DNA from: an uncultured Oscillibacter sp.
GTDB taxonomy: Bacteria; Bacillota; Clostridia; Oscillospirales; Oscillospiraceae
Assembly: GCA_947245315.1 (NCBI GenBank)
Contig: CAMXNV010000006.1
Coordinates: forward strand, 1-25,949
DNA length: 25,949 nt
Direction: 5' to 3'
Shown: piece by piece, positions 8,458 through 16,179 of the stretch
Layout of the letters: the number at the start of each line of letters is the position of its first letter
Position numbering within the stretch: position 1 is the first letter of the stretch
The notes under the pieces: generated by a model
Told to the model about the DNA's origin: nothing
What the model saw: only the letters and a program-made list of their open reading frames with translations
The model's database searches: none
Program-made: the position numbers and the translations under genes

Positions 8458-9516
8458 TCATTGCCCGGCGGGCGGCTCCATGGTCAGAATCACTTTCAGT
8501 GCCTCTTTCCGCCGCACCAGCTCCAGGCAGGTCTCGATTTCCTCCAGGGGCAGGACGTGGGAGTAAAACTGCCTGGGGTCGATCCGCCCTTCCTCGATCA
8601 TACGGATGTTCTCCTCCATGACGGCATACTCCCCCTGGGGGAGATTCAATAGCTGAATCATGGTGTTGTTTTTCAGCCTTGTGATGTCAACGCAGGTGTC
8701 CCCCTGGCGCAGAACGCCCATAGAGCCCACCCTGCCGCCGGGTTTCAGGAAGGAGGACGCCTCCAACAGGATTCCGGAGGCCCCCACCGCGTCCACGGCC
8801 ACATCAAACTGCCGCCCCGCCAGCGCCTCCCGGACGTCCTCCCGGGCTCCGTTAATGCTCCGGTCGATGCCGCAGAGCCGCCCAGCCCGTTCCAGCCGGT
8901 CGTCCAGCCGGTCCACCGCCACGATCTCAGCGGCTCCCAGCATCCGCATGTATTTCATCAGTGCCATTCCCATCGGGCCGGCGCCGTACACCAGGGCTCG
9001 GGTCCCGGGGCCGACGCCGAAGTTCTTGGCGGCGCTCAGGCTCTCGCTCAGGGAGAGCAGCATGGCGATGTCCGTATAGGCAAAGGTCCGGGGGACCTTC
9101 GCGCACTTCCCCGAAAACGGAAGCGGGCCTTGATACCCATCCTCCCGCATGGCCTGATAGTCCACCACTAGGCCGTACTCGGACATCCCTCCGTAGGTCT
9201 TGGTATAACCATTTCCGGGTTCGCTCCGCAGGTTCGGGTGGAGGAAGCGGTCCCCCACTTGGATGTGGCGCACCTTGGGCCCCAGCTCCACTACCTCTCC
9301 CGCGCCCTCGTGTCCCAGCAGCGTGGGGAAGGGCTGCATCCCCTCGTGGGCCGGCAGCGTGCCCCGGATGATCTGGAAGTCTGTCCCGTTGCAAAAGCCA
9401 CAGGCATGGACTCTCACCAGCGCCTCATAGTCCTCCGGCTTTGGAATGGGAACATCGTCCACAATCTGCACGCGGTCCGCCTCCAGAACCGCCACCGATC
9501 TCATACACTCTCTCAT
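8458..9516 (-). CDS. Medium-chain dehydrogenase lacking the structural zinc lobe
   Basis: This is a 352-residue MDR-family oxidoreductase. The catalytic-zinc region reads CGFCNGTD (residues 39-46), with one more residue than the usual CGxCGTD. It is followed by GHEGAGEV, and the cofactor fold is marked by VYGAGPMGMAL. Where the neighbouring dehydrogenases have four structural-zinc cysteines, this protein has FLHPNLRSEPGNGYTKTYGG with none. It therefore belongs to a distinct subgroup and probably acts on a different intermediate. It starts at ATG 9516, three bases after the stop of the preceding gene, with GAGGA inside that gene's end. Translation of the two is probably coupled. A second in-frame ATG lies four codons later. 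Substrate unknown. Confidence 0.88.
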   Translation of the reverse strand: MRECMRSVAVLEADRVQIVDDVPIPKPEDYEALVRVHACGFCNGTDFQIIRGTLPAHEGMQPFPTLLGHEGAGEVVELGPKVRHIQVGDRFLHPNLRSEPGNGYTKTYGGMSEYGLVVDYQAMREDGYQGPLPFSGKCAKVPRTFAYTDIAMLLSLSESLSAAKNFGVGPGTRALVYGAGPMGMALMKYMRMLGAAEIVAVDRLDDRLERAGRLCGIDRSINGAREDVREALAGRQFDVAVDAVGASGILLEASSFLKPGGRVGSMGVLRQGDTCVDITRLKNNTMIQLLNLPQGEYAVMEENIRMIEEGRIDPRQFYSHVLPLEEIETCLELVRRKEALKVILTMEPPAGQ

Positions 9517-9519
9517 CGG

Positions 9520-10584
9520 TCAATCCTCATTCAGCAACAGAATCTTCCCCGGAACCGGGCCGGCTTGGAAGTTCATAAATGCCTCCTTTGCCCGGCTCAT
9601 GGGATAGGTTTTATAAATCAGGCTGTCCGTAATTTTCAGCTTCCCCTCCCGGAGATAATGGGCGGTCAGGGCCCACTCCCTCCCCGGGTACGGCGGGGAG
9701 TAGGACATCCAGGAGGCGGTCAGCCGGAATTCCTTGCGGTTCATCAGCTCCCAGGTGGCAGGGGGAAACACGACATCCCTGTGGGGATTCCCAATGAAGC
9801 AGAGCTTGGCCTTCACCGCCGCAATCTGAAAGGCGATGTTCATGGTGGCGCTCTGCCCCGCCGTCTCAAACACGTACTCAAAGCCCGCCCCGCCGGTCAC
9901 GGCCATGGCCTCCTCCAGGAAGGACTCCCGCCGGGTATTGACCGTGTAGTCCGCCCCGTACTCCCGGAGGAACTCCAGGCGCCCGTCGTCAAGGTCGAAG
10001 ACCGTGATGTGCTTCGCCCCAAAAATCTTCGCCCACTGCATGGTGAACAGGCCGATGGTCCCGCCCCCCAGAATCGCCACCTCGCCGCCGCCCTGATAGT
10101 CCCCGCAGAACAGGCCGTGGAGCCCCACCGTGGCCGGCTCGAACATGGCGGCCTGTTGGAAGGAAATCCGCTCCCTGTCGAAGGGAACGGCGTGGATCGC
10201 CGGCATTACCACGTAGTCGCAAAACGCCCCCGGCCGCTTGGAGCCGATAAAGCTGTACTGCTTGCAGGAGGCGTAATTGCCCCTCTGGCAGTCGCCGCAC
10301 GTCATGCAGGGCACCAGCGGCGCCCCCACCACGCAGTCCCCTGCCCGCAGGCCCTTCACGTCGCCGCAGGTCTCCACAATCTCGCCGGAGAACTCGTGCC
10401 CCAGAATAATGGGGTAGTAAAACGCGCCGGACTGAAATACCCGGGGAATGTCGGAGCCGCAAATTCCCGCCGCCCGTACCCGGACCTTGACCTCTCCCGG
10501 TTTCAGCTCCGGCAGGGGCGCCTCTTCATAGCGGATGTCCTCGTCCCCGTACAGAACGGCGGCTCTCATCGTCTCACTCTTCAT
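9520..10584 (-). CDS. Zinc-dependent medium-chain dehydrogenase (galactitol-phosphate dehydrogenase-like)
   Basis: This 354-residue MDR dehydrogenase has the catalytic zinc residues in AAGICGSD (Cys42) and LGHEFSGE (His63, Glu64). The structural zinc cysteines are in CMTCGDCQRGNYASC, and the cofactor motif is ILGGGTIGLF. By sequence feel it is closest to the polyol and polyol-phosphate group (galactitol-1-phosphate 5-dehydrogenase, sorbitol dehydrogenase). That is a resemblance, not an assignment. Its company, a PfkB kinase and a GatY-like aldolase, would fit a polyol or ketose route. The ATG at 10584 has GGAGGAG a few bases upstream. A 12 bp hairpin lies between it and the upstream dehydrogenase gene. 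Confidence 0.92.
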   Translation of the reverse strand: MKSETMRAAVLYGDEDIRYEEAPLPELKPGEVKVRVRAAGICGSDIPRVFQSGAFYYPIILGHEFSGEIVETCGDVKGLRAGDCVVGAPLVPCMTCGDCQRGNYASCKQYSFIGSKRPGAFCDYVVMPAIHAVPFDRERISFQQAAMFEPATVGLHGLFCGDYQGGGEVAILGGGTIGLFTMQWAKIFGAKHITVFDLDDGRLEFLREYGADYTVNTRRESFLEEAMAVTGGAGFEYVFETAGQSATMNIAFQIAAVKAKLCFIGNPHRDVVFPPATWELMNRKEFRLTASWMSYSPPYPGREWALTAHYLREGKLKITDSLIYKTYPMSRAKEAFMNFQAGPVPGKILLLNED

Positions 10585-10601
10585 GACTCTCCTCCACAGA
10601 G

Positions 10602-10638
10602 GCTTCGCCTGCTATGCGGACTCCACAGCAGGCGAAGC
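10602..10638 (-). repeat. Intercistronic hairpin, 12 bp perfect stem
   Basis: GCTTCGCCTGCT (10602-10613) and AGCAGGCGAAGC (10627-10638) are perfect inverted copies around a 13 base loop. No T-run follows in the direction of transcription, so it is more likely an mRNA processing or stability element between the short-chain and medium-chain dehydrogenase genes than a terminator. Confidence 0.7.
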
Positions 10639-10645
10639 GATTTCA

Positions 10646-11443
10646 TTATTCCTGGCGGGACGCAATGCCGCCGTCCACCAGATACGTCTGTCCGGTGAGG
10701 AACTCCGAGGCGTCCGACGCGCACAGGAGCATCAGGCCCATCAGGTTCTTGAATTCGCCGATCCGCCCAATGGGGATGCGGCGGACCAGGGGATCCCGGA
10801 AGCCGGGGTCTTCCAGCAGCTTTGCGTTGATGTCCGTCTTGATGAACGTGGGGCCCAGGGCGCTGACAGTGATGCCGTACTGCGCCAGCTCACAGGCCAG
10901 CTGCTTGGTGAGCATGCTCACCGCCCCCTTGGAGGCCGCGTAGGCGGAATGCCCGGTGAGGGCGGTGCCCAGCACGCTCTTCATGGAGGACATGTTGATG
11001 ATTTTCCCGTAGTGCTGGGGGATCATCGCCCGGTTGCAGACCTCCCGGGTTACGATAAACGTGGACCGCAGATTCATATTGATGACCTTGTCCCAGCTGT
11101 CGTCGTCCATCTCCGGCAGGAATTTGAGAATGCTCCCGCCGGCGGAGTTAATCAGGATGTCGATCCGGCCCAGGTCCTTCTTCGCCTGTTCCACCATCTC
11201 GATCACCTGCTCCGTCAGGGTCACGTCGCAGGACTGATAATAGCAGGCCCTTCCCAGCGTCCCGGCGTACTCCGCGATCTCCTTGCAGCTCTCCACATTG
11301 CGGCTGGTCAGAAACACGTCGCAGCCGTTTTCCAGCAGGCACAGCGCCATGGCCCGGCCCAGGCCCTTGGAGCCGCCGGTGATCAGCGCCTTCTTGCCCT
11401 CCACGCTGAAAATGCTGGAGGACGTTCCGTATTTTTCAATCAT
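10646..11443 (-). CDS. Short-chain dehydrogenase/reductase (SDR)
   Basis: This is a classical SDR of 265 residues that would oxidise or reduce a hydroxyl/keto group with NAD(P). Visible motifs are TGGSKGLG (22-29) for cofactor binding, NSAGG (99-103), serines at 152/153, and the catalytic YAASK with Tyr168 and Lys172. The C-terminal LTGQTYLVDGG is typical of the family. The arrangement resembles gluconate 5-dehydrogenase and 3-oxoacyl-ACP reductase relatives. Given the neighbours, a sugar or polyol substrate is more likely than a fatty acid, but this is inference. The ATG at 11443 is preceded by GGGGAAGAG and lies 18 bases after the stop of the metallo-beta-lactamase gene. Confidence 0.92.
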   Translation of the reverse strand: MIEKYGTSSSIFSVEGKKALITGGSKGLGRAMALCLLENGCDVFLTSRNVESCKEIAEYAGTLGRACYYQSCDVTLTEQVIEMVEQAKKDLGRIDILINSAGGSILKFLPEMDDDSWDKVINMNLRSTFIVTREVCNRAMIPQHYGKIINMSSMKSVLGTALTGHSAYAASKGAVSMLTKQLACELAQYGITVSALGPTFIKTDINAKLLEDPGFRDPLVRRIPIGRIGEFKNLMGLMLLCASDASEFLTGQTYLVDGGIASRQE

Positions 11444-11461
11444 AGGCTCTCTTCCCCGGCG

Positions 11462-12288
11462 TTAAATTTCGCCGTACAGGTGCGCGGACTCGTGGCCGCA
11501 GATGAGGTACTCCGGCTTCCACTCGGGGCAATAGGCGCGGACCTTGTCATAGCTCTTGTACAGGGCATAGTGGTCATAGATCAGCGTGGACGCCACGCAG
11601 GGCACTCCCTCGTCATAGGGGGTGATCTTCACCGTTTTTCCGTCGTAGTCCTTCATCTCCGTCAAGGTGGGGAAGGCCATGCAGCGCAGGTGGAACAGGT
11701 CGCCCACGAAGATCCGCAGGCCCTTGGTGGTGTTGACCACGATGCTCTGGGAGCCCCGGGTGTGGCCCGGCGTCTTGATGAGGCGGATGCCCTCCATCAA
11801 ATCCATATCCCCGTCGATCAAAACCAGCTTGGGCGTCTTCCGCAGGAAGGGAATCACCTCCGGGTCATGATCCCGGCGGACCGTCTCGCCGTAGCAGGGG
11901 TTCAGCAGATTGTCAAAGTCGTCGTACTGGGCATAGGAGGGGGTGTCCATAAACAGCTGCGCATTTCCCGCGTGGTCATTGTGCAGGTGCGTGTACAGCA
12001 TCACGTCGATGTCCGAGGGCTTCAGGCCCACTTTCGCCAGAGACTCAACCAGGTCCTTCTCGCCGCACTCGGCGGGGGCGCCGCCCCAGGCCTTTCCGTC
12101 AATGAGGAAGCGCTCGTTGATGCCGTTGTCGATCAGGACATTTTTCTCCCCGTCCTGGAGCAAAAAGGCCAGGTAGGGCAGCTTCACCGGAGCGTCGTCC
12201 TTTCCCGGGTCAAATTGACCTTATTTCCAATATGCCAGCCGCAGTCTATGGTGGTGACCTTCCACTTGCCAACTCCAATCGCGCTCAT
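11462..12288 (-). pseudogene. Metallo-beta-lactamase-fold hydrolase (lactonase-like), frameshifted near its start
   Basis: The main frame (from GTG 12187) encodes a metallo-beta-lactamase-fold enzyme with the metal motif THLHNDHAG and later GHTRGS and a C-terminal ICGHES. It is of the group that includes N-acyl homoserine lactonases and other lactone or ester hydrolases. It lacks the usual first strands. These lie just upstream in another frame: from ATG 12288, with GGAGG eight bases before it, comes MSAIGVGKWKVTTIDCGWHI then GNKVN. The main frame resumes DPGKDDAPVKLPYLAFLL. One missing base, most simply in the TTT at 12212-12214, explains both frames. Restored length would be about 275 residues. 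A role opening a sugar lactone fits the operon. The internal GTG could still give a truncated product. Confidence 0.8.
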
Positions 12289-12312
12289 ACTTCCATACCT
12301 CCATTTTTATTT

Positions 12313-12327
12313 CACGGAACTTCCGTG
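12313..12327. repeat. Short perfect palindrome between aldolase and hydrolase genes
   Basis: CACGGAA-C-TTCCGTG is a perfect inverted repeat lying just before the ribosome binding site of the hydrolase gene on the minus strand. It could be an mRNA hairpin or a protein site. No T-run adjoins it in a terminator-like position. Confidence 0.45.
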
Positions 12328-12340
12328 AGATTACATAGTC

Positions 12341-13192
12341 TCAGCGCCGCTTCCCGTCCGCGCCGCACAGCTTGATCCAGCGGCGGGCCACGTCCTTCAT
12401 GGCCTCCTTGGCCGGAAGGGCAAAACTGGTGATCGCGTGATCTTCCGGGTTCTTTCCGATGACCTCCCGGACCTTGCGCTTATAGGTGTAATGCAGCTCG
12501 GTTCCCACATTGACCTTGCTGATGCCGTTTTCAATGCAGGTGCGGATCACCTCCGCGTCCAGGCCGCTGCTCCCGTGCAGCACCAGGGGTACGTCCAGTA
12601 TGCCGGACACCTGGGCCAGCAGTGCGATATTCAGCTTGGGCGGGGTCTTATAAAAGCCGTGCCGGTTTCCGATGCCGATGGCCAGGGAGGTCACGCCCCC
12701 CTCCTCCACCATGCGGACGCAGTCCTCCATGCGGGCAATATAGGCCCCGCCGGAATAGCGCCCCTCTTCGGTCCGGCCCAGAATCTGGCCCACCTCGCCC
12801 TCCATCCAGACGCCGTGCTCCTTCGCATAGGAGGAAACCATCCGGCTGTACTGGATATTCTCATCCAGCGGAAGCGCGGACCCGTCGTACATCACGGAGT
12901 GATAGCCCGCGTCCACCGCCGCCTTGCAGCGGCTGACGTCGGAGCAGTGATCCAAATGGTTGAGCAGATTCCCAAGGGACCGTTTGTAAGCGATGCCTCC
13001 CAGCCCCCCGCAGATGTCCAGGCCCATGGCGTCTACGGTATTCCTGGCGGACGCGGCGTACACCGGCGCGTTCAGCTCCTCCGCCGCCTCCATGATCGCC
13101 AGGAATTCCCACGAGTCCGTGTAGTTGAATGCGGGGATGGCATATCCCCCCCGCCGCGCTTCCAGCAGCATATTCCGGTATGTATTACTCAA
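12341..13192 (-). CDS. Class II aldolase, fructose/tagatose-bisphosphate type
   Basis: This is a zinc-dependent aldolase that would split a phosphorylated ketose into dihydroxyacetone phosphate and an aldehyde, or run the reverse. I place the start at TTG 13192 (MSNTYRNMLLEARRGGYAIPAFN). GGAG lies a few bases upstream and this N-terminus matches the usual family start. The product is then 283 residues, the normal length. Key residues are the catalytic Asp81 and zinc His82 (NHLDHC), MYDGSALPLDENI (101-113), EGEVGQILG with a likely zinc Glu near 131-133, and zinc histidines 178 (RHGFY) and 206 (LVLHGSSG). The phosphate-binding loop is KVNVGTEL. The resemblance is to GatY/KbaY and FBA proteins. 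It overlaps the kinase gene by eight bases, so kinase and aldolase are probably coupled. Confidence 0.93.
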   Translation of the reverse strand: MSNTYRNMLLEARRGGYAIPAFNYTDSWEFLAIMEAAEELNAPVYAASARNTVDAMGLDICGGLGGIAYKRSLGNLLNHLDHCSDVSRCKAAVDAGYHSVMYDGSALPLDENIQYSRMVSSYAKEHGVWMEGEVGQILGRTEEGRYSGGAYIARMEDCVRMVEEGGVTSLAIGIGNRHGFYKTPPKLNIALLAQVSGILDVPLVLHGSSGLDAEVIRTCIENGISKVNVGTELHYTYKRKVREVIGKNPEDHAITSFALPAKEAMKDVARRWIKLCGADGKRR

Positions 13193-14147
13193 ATTTAATC
13201 TCCAACCGTTCTGTAGAATTAATGAAGTGAGAGAGGGTCCGGCCATCGGGAATCCCGGTGGAGGCCCCCACGGACCTCACCGCGAAGGCGGCGGCGGCCG
13301 TGCCCCGGACCACGCAGTCCGTCAGCGGTTCCCCGCTGTCCAGCCCGCCGATGAAGCCGCCCACAAAGGCGTCTCCCGCGCCGGTGGTGTCCACCGCATC
13401 CACGGCGTAACAGCCGCAGGTAAAGGCCCTCCCGGTCTTCGGGCTGCAATAGGAGCCCTCCTCGCCCATTTTGAGAATGACGCTGCCCGCGCCCAGCGCT
13501 TTCAGCTCCGCCGCAATCCTCCCGGGGTCTTTCGTGTGCAGCATGCACTCCGCCTCCCCCAGGCTGGGCAGGAAGTAGTCCAGGTAGGGCATGCAGCAAC
13601 GGATCGTCTCCAGCCAACGGCCGCTGTGGTCATAGGCCACGTCCATGCTGGTGGTGAGCCCCAGGGCCTTGGCCCGCCGCAGGGCCTCCGCGGCGCCCGG
13701 GCCGTCAAAGGCCGGGAGGTGAAAGGTTCCGCCGATGTGAAAGTGCCGGTGTTTTTTCATCACGGCCTCCGGAATATCCTCCAGACAGAACTCCTCGTTG
13801 GACCCCGGGCAGTGCAGGAAGTTCCGGGCGCCGTCCTCCCGGATCAGCGCGATGACCTTCGAGCTGGCCCGTCCGGCGGAGCAGCGGACGCCGTCCATAC
13901 AGACTCCCGCCGACCGGGCCGCCTCTATGACCTTCCGTCCGAACTCGTCGTTCCCGGCCCGTCCGATGAAGGCAACCTCATAGCCCATCCGTCCCAGACC
14001 CACCGCCGTGTTCAGGGCGTCGCCCCCGTTCACGATCTCGATCTGTTCCACCGTCACGCTGTCCGGCAGCGTGTCCATGGCGGGGACCGGCCTGACCACA
14101 ATATCGGCCACCATCTCCCCCACGCATAAAATGCTCAGTTTCAGCAC
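13185..14147 (-). CDS. PfkB-family carbohydrate kinase
   Basis: This is a ribokinase/PfkB-fold sugar kinase of 320 residues. Motifs are the substrate-side NGGDALNTAVGLGRMG (40-55), a GRAGNDEFG stretch, and the C-terminal signature DTTGAGDAF (253-261) with Asp258 as the likely catalytic base. It would phosphorylate a ketose, ketose phosphate or keto-deoxy acid. Because the next gene encodes a class II aldolase, its product is probably the aldolase substrate. The start is GTG at 14147. The best Shine-Dalgarno sequence (AGGAGG) runs into this GTG, so GGAGAG seven bases upstream, or a later CTG at 14138, must be considered. The gene begins 33 bases after the amidohydrolase stop. Confidence 0.92.
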   Translation of the reverse strand: MLKLSILCVGEMVADIVVRPVPAMDTLPDSVTVEQIEIVNGGDALNTAVGLGRMGYEVAFIGRAGNDEFGRKVIEAARSAGVCMDGVRCSAGRASSKVIALIREDGARNFLHCPGSNEEFCLEDIPEAVMKKHRHFHIGGTFHLPAFDGPGAAEALRRAKALGLTTSMDVAYDHSGRWLETIRCCMPYLDYFLPSLGEAECMLHTKDPGRIAAELKALGAGSVILKMGEEGSYCSPKTGRAFTCGCYAVDAVDTTGAGDAFVGGFIGGLDSGEPLTDCVVRGTAAAAFAVRSVGASTGIPDGRTLSHFINSTERLEIKFE

Positions 14148-14180
14148 CTCCTGTCTCTCCGGCGTCCGCCGCCCCCCGAC

Positions 14181-15170
14181 TCAAATCCGAAAAAGCCGGG
14201 CCGCGTTCCCGCCGCAGATGTCTCTCCGCTCCCGGGCCGTCAGCCGCAGCGCCTCCACGTGCTCCACCGGCTGGTAGTCCCCCATGTCAAAGGGGTAGTC
14301 CGTGCCCAGCAGCACGTGATCGCTTCCAAACTGATCCGCCAGGAATTGAAGCGCCGCGGGCCAGTGGGTGATCGTATCAAAATAGAGATGGTCCGCATAC
14401 AGCTCCGGGGATTTTGAAATGTGGGCATGGGGCTCCTCCCGGACGGAGTACCCGTGCCGCAGACGCCCCATCTGATAGGGGAAGTACCCGCCGCCGTGGG
14501 AGGCAAACACCTTCAGGCCGGGATGCTTTTCAAAAACGCCCCCAAAAATCAGGTGGTTGAGTCCCAGGTTGGTCTGGTAGACATTGCCCACCAGGTTCGT
14601 GTTGTAATACGAGCGCAGTTCCTCCCTGCACTTGGAAAAACAGGGGTGCAGGTGCAGAAGAATCTCGTGCTCTCCGCAGTATTGATAGATGGGGTCAAAG
14701 GCCTCCGCGTCCAGGTGGGTCTCGTTAATCATGGGTGCAATGGCCAGCGCGTTCAGGCCCAGGGTCTCGTGGGCCCTGCGCAGCTCCTCCAGGGCCAGCT
14801 CCGGCTCCTGCATGGGAATGCTGGCCATCCCCCGGAAGCGCTCCGGGTGGGCCGCGCAGAAGGCGGAGACCCAATCGTTACTCATTCGGTGAATTTCCAG
14901 GGCCGCCTCCCCGTCGATCCAGTAGTAATAGGCGTTGGGCACGATGGACAGCACCGCCATATCCACGCCCATCTTGTCTAAATCCGCGGTCTTGGCCTCC
15001 AGGTCGTAGTACTCACGGTAAAGTGGGTACAGGATGCCGGCGTGGTCCCACAGGAACTCCCGCCCGTCCTTTACCACCACTTCGGTTTGAAACCGATCCT
15101 TGTGTTTGCGGATGTGCTCGATGACCGTATCCGGCAAAAAGTGATTGTGCGCGTCAATTTTCATAGGCAT
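14181..15170 (-). CDS. Amidohydrolase-2 family metal-dependent hydrolase/decarboxylase/hydratase
   Basis: This is a TIM-barrel enzyme of 329 residues in the ACMSD-like (amidohydrolase-2) branch. The metal ligands expected for the family are visible: DAHNHF (His8, His10), LHLHPCF, ASHGGGYFP and LLGTDYPFDMG. Relatives include decarboxylases, hydratases acting on ring-cleavage products, and some lactonases. The reaction therefore cannot be fixed by sequence. Hydrolysis of a lactone or hydration/decarboxylation of an oxidised sugar-like intermediate would fit its place between transporter and kinase genes. ATG 15170 is chosen (GAGGGGGA about nine bases upstream); a second ATG two codons later is possible. 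It starts 40 bases after the permease gene. Confidence 0.88.
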   Translation of the reverse strand: MPMKIDAHNHFLPDTVIEHIRKHKDRFQTEVVVKDGREFLWDHAGILYPLYREYYDLEAKTADLDKMGVDMAVLSIVPNAYYYWIDGEAALEIHRMSNDWVSAFCAAHPERFRGMASIPMQEPELALEELRRAHETLGLNALAIAPMINETHLDAEAFDPIYQYCGEHEILLHLHPCFSKCREELRSYYNTNLVGNVYQTNLGLNHLIFGGVFEKHPGLKVFASHGGGYFPYQMGRLRHGYSVREEPHAHISKSPELYADHLYFDTITHWPAALQFLADQFGSDHVLLGTDYPFDMGDYQPVEHVEALRLTARERRDICGGNAARLFRI

Positions 15171-15210
15171 CGCTTGTATTCCCCCTCTCTGAAAGCACGC
15201 CGCCGGAAAA

Positions 15211-16179
15211 TCACTGGCGGAGCTTCGCCGAGCGGTTGTTGATAATTAGGACCCCCAGGAGCACCAGGCCCTGAATGAAGGTCCGGGCTCCGGCGGGCAT
15301 GTTGAACGCCAGCAGCACGCTGTTGAGCAGCGTCAGTACAATCGCGCCCATGACGCTGCCCACGAAGCTCCCCACCCCTCCGGCGGCATGGGTGCCCCCG
15401 ATGATGACGGCCGCCATAGCCTGCATGGGATACTCCACCGTCATGTCGATGTGGACCAGGCCCGTGTAGCCCGCCAGCAAAACGCCGCCCACCGCCGCCA
15501 TGGCGGAGCTGATGCTGTAGACGCCCACGGCGATGGCCGCCACGGGGATGCCGTTCAGCCGGGCCGCCTGGCGGTTGTTGCCGGTCAGCTGGAGCATCTG
15601 CCCAAATTTGCTCTTGGTCAGCATCAGCTGCAAGAGGATCATAACGGCCGCCACCAGCAAGGTCATCTTCCGGAAGGGCTCCACCACCACATCGTTCAGC
15701 GCCACCAGCTTCGCCGGCAGATTCACGGTCAGCTGCGACCGGGTCAGCAGGATGCAAAAGCCCGTCACCAGGCCGTTCATGGCCATCGTCATCACCAGGG
15801 CGGGAATTTTCAAATAGTAAACTCCCACGCCGTTGACACAACCGATCAGCGCCCCGATCACGATGACCACCAGGAAGCTCAGGATCAGGGACTCCTGCCC
15901 GCCGAAGCGCAGGTTCGGCCCCACCATGGCCCCCACCACCATCAGCGATCCGGTGGACAGGTCCAAGCCGCTGTCCCCCGCCGTGATCACGAAGGTCACG
16001 CCCATGGCCACGATGGCCAGGACGCTGGCCCGCAGCAGAATGGCCCCTATGTTGTTCGCGTTCATGAACCCGTCGATCAGGATGGTGCTGATCAGTCCCA
16101 GGGCGGCAATGGCACCCGCCGCCGGAATGTAGTCCTTCAGTTTTGAATAGAGGCTTTTCGCCAAGGCCTGCTTGTTCAT
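15211..16179 (-). CDS. Sugar-type ABC transporter permease (second)
   Basis: This is the second membrane subunit of a carbohydrate-uptake (CUT2-like, RbsC/YjfF family) ABC transporter. It has 322 residues with some eight to ten hydrophobic segments. The conserved cytoplasmic stretch around LTGNNRQAARLNGI in the middle is where the ATPase couples. The following AVIIGGTHAAGGVGSFVGSVMGA region is typical of the family. It starts at ATG 16179 with GAGGAGGT upstream and overlaps the first permease gene by the four-base ATGA. Equal synthesis of the two is therefore likely. Two different permeases with one fused ATPase gene fits a heterodimeric channel. Confidence 0.93.
   Translation of the reverse strand: MNKQALAKSLYSKLKDYIPAAGAIAALGLISTILIDGFMNANNIGAILLRASVLAIVAMGVTFVITAGDSGLDLSTGSLMVVGAMVGPNLRFGGQESLILSFLVVIVIGALIGCVNGVGVYYLKIPALVMTMAMNGLVTGFCILLTRSQLTVNLPAKLVALNDVVVEPFRKMTLLVAAVMILLQLMLTKSKFGQMLQLTGNNRQAARLNGIPVAAIAVGVYSISSAMAAVGGVLLAGYTGLVHIDMTVEYPMQAMAAVIIGGTHAAGGVGSFVGSVMGAIVLTLLNSVLLAFNMPAGARTFIQGLVLLGVLIINNRSAKLRQ

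Noticed and set aside
12184..12240. Programmed -1 frameshifting in the hydrolase gene
   Set aside because: The codons at the shift (AAT TTG) do not form a classic X XXY YYZ slippery heptamer and no strong downstream stem was seen, so a base deletion is simpler.
10535..12328. Long plus-strand open frame across the SDR and hydrolase genes
   Set aside because: It spans two real minus-strand genes and their gap. The composition is typical of GC-rich antisense reading.
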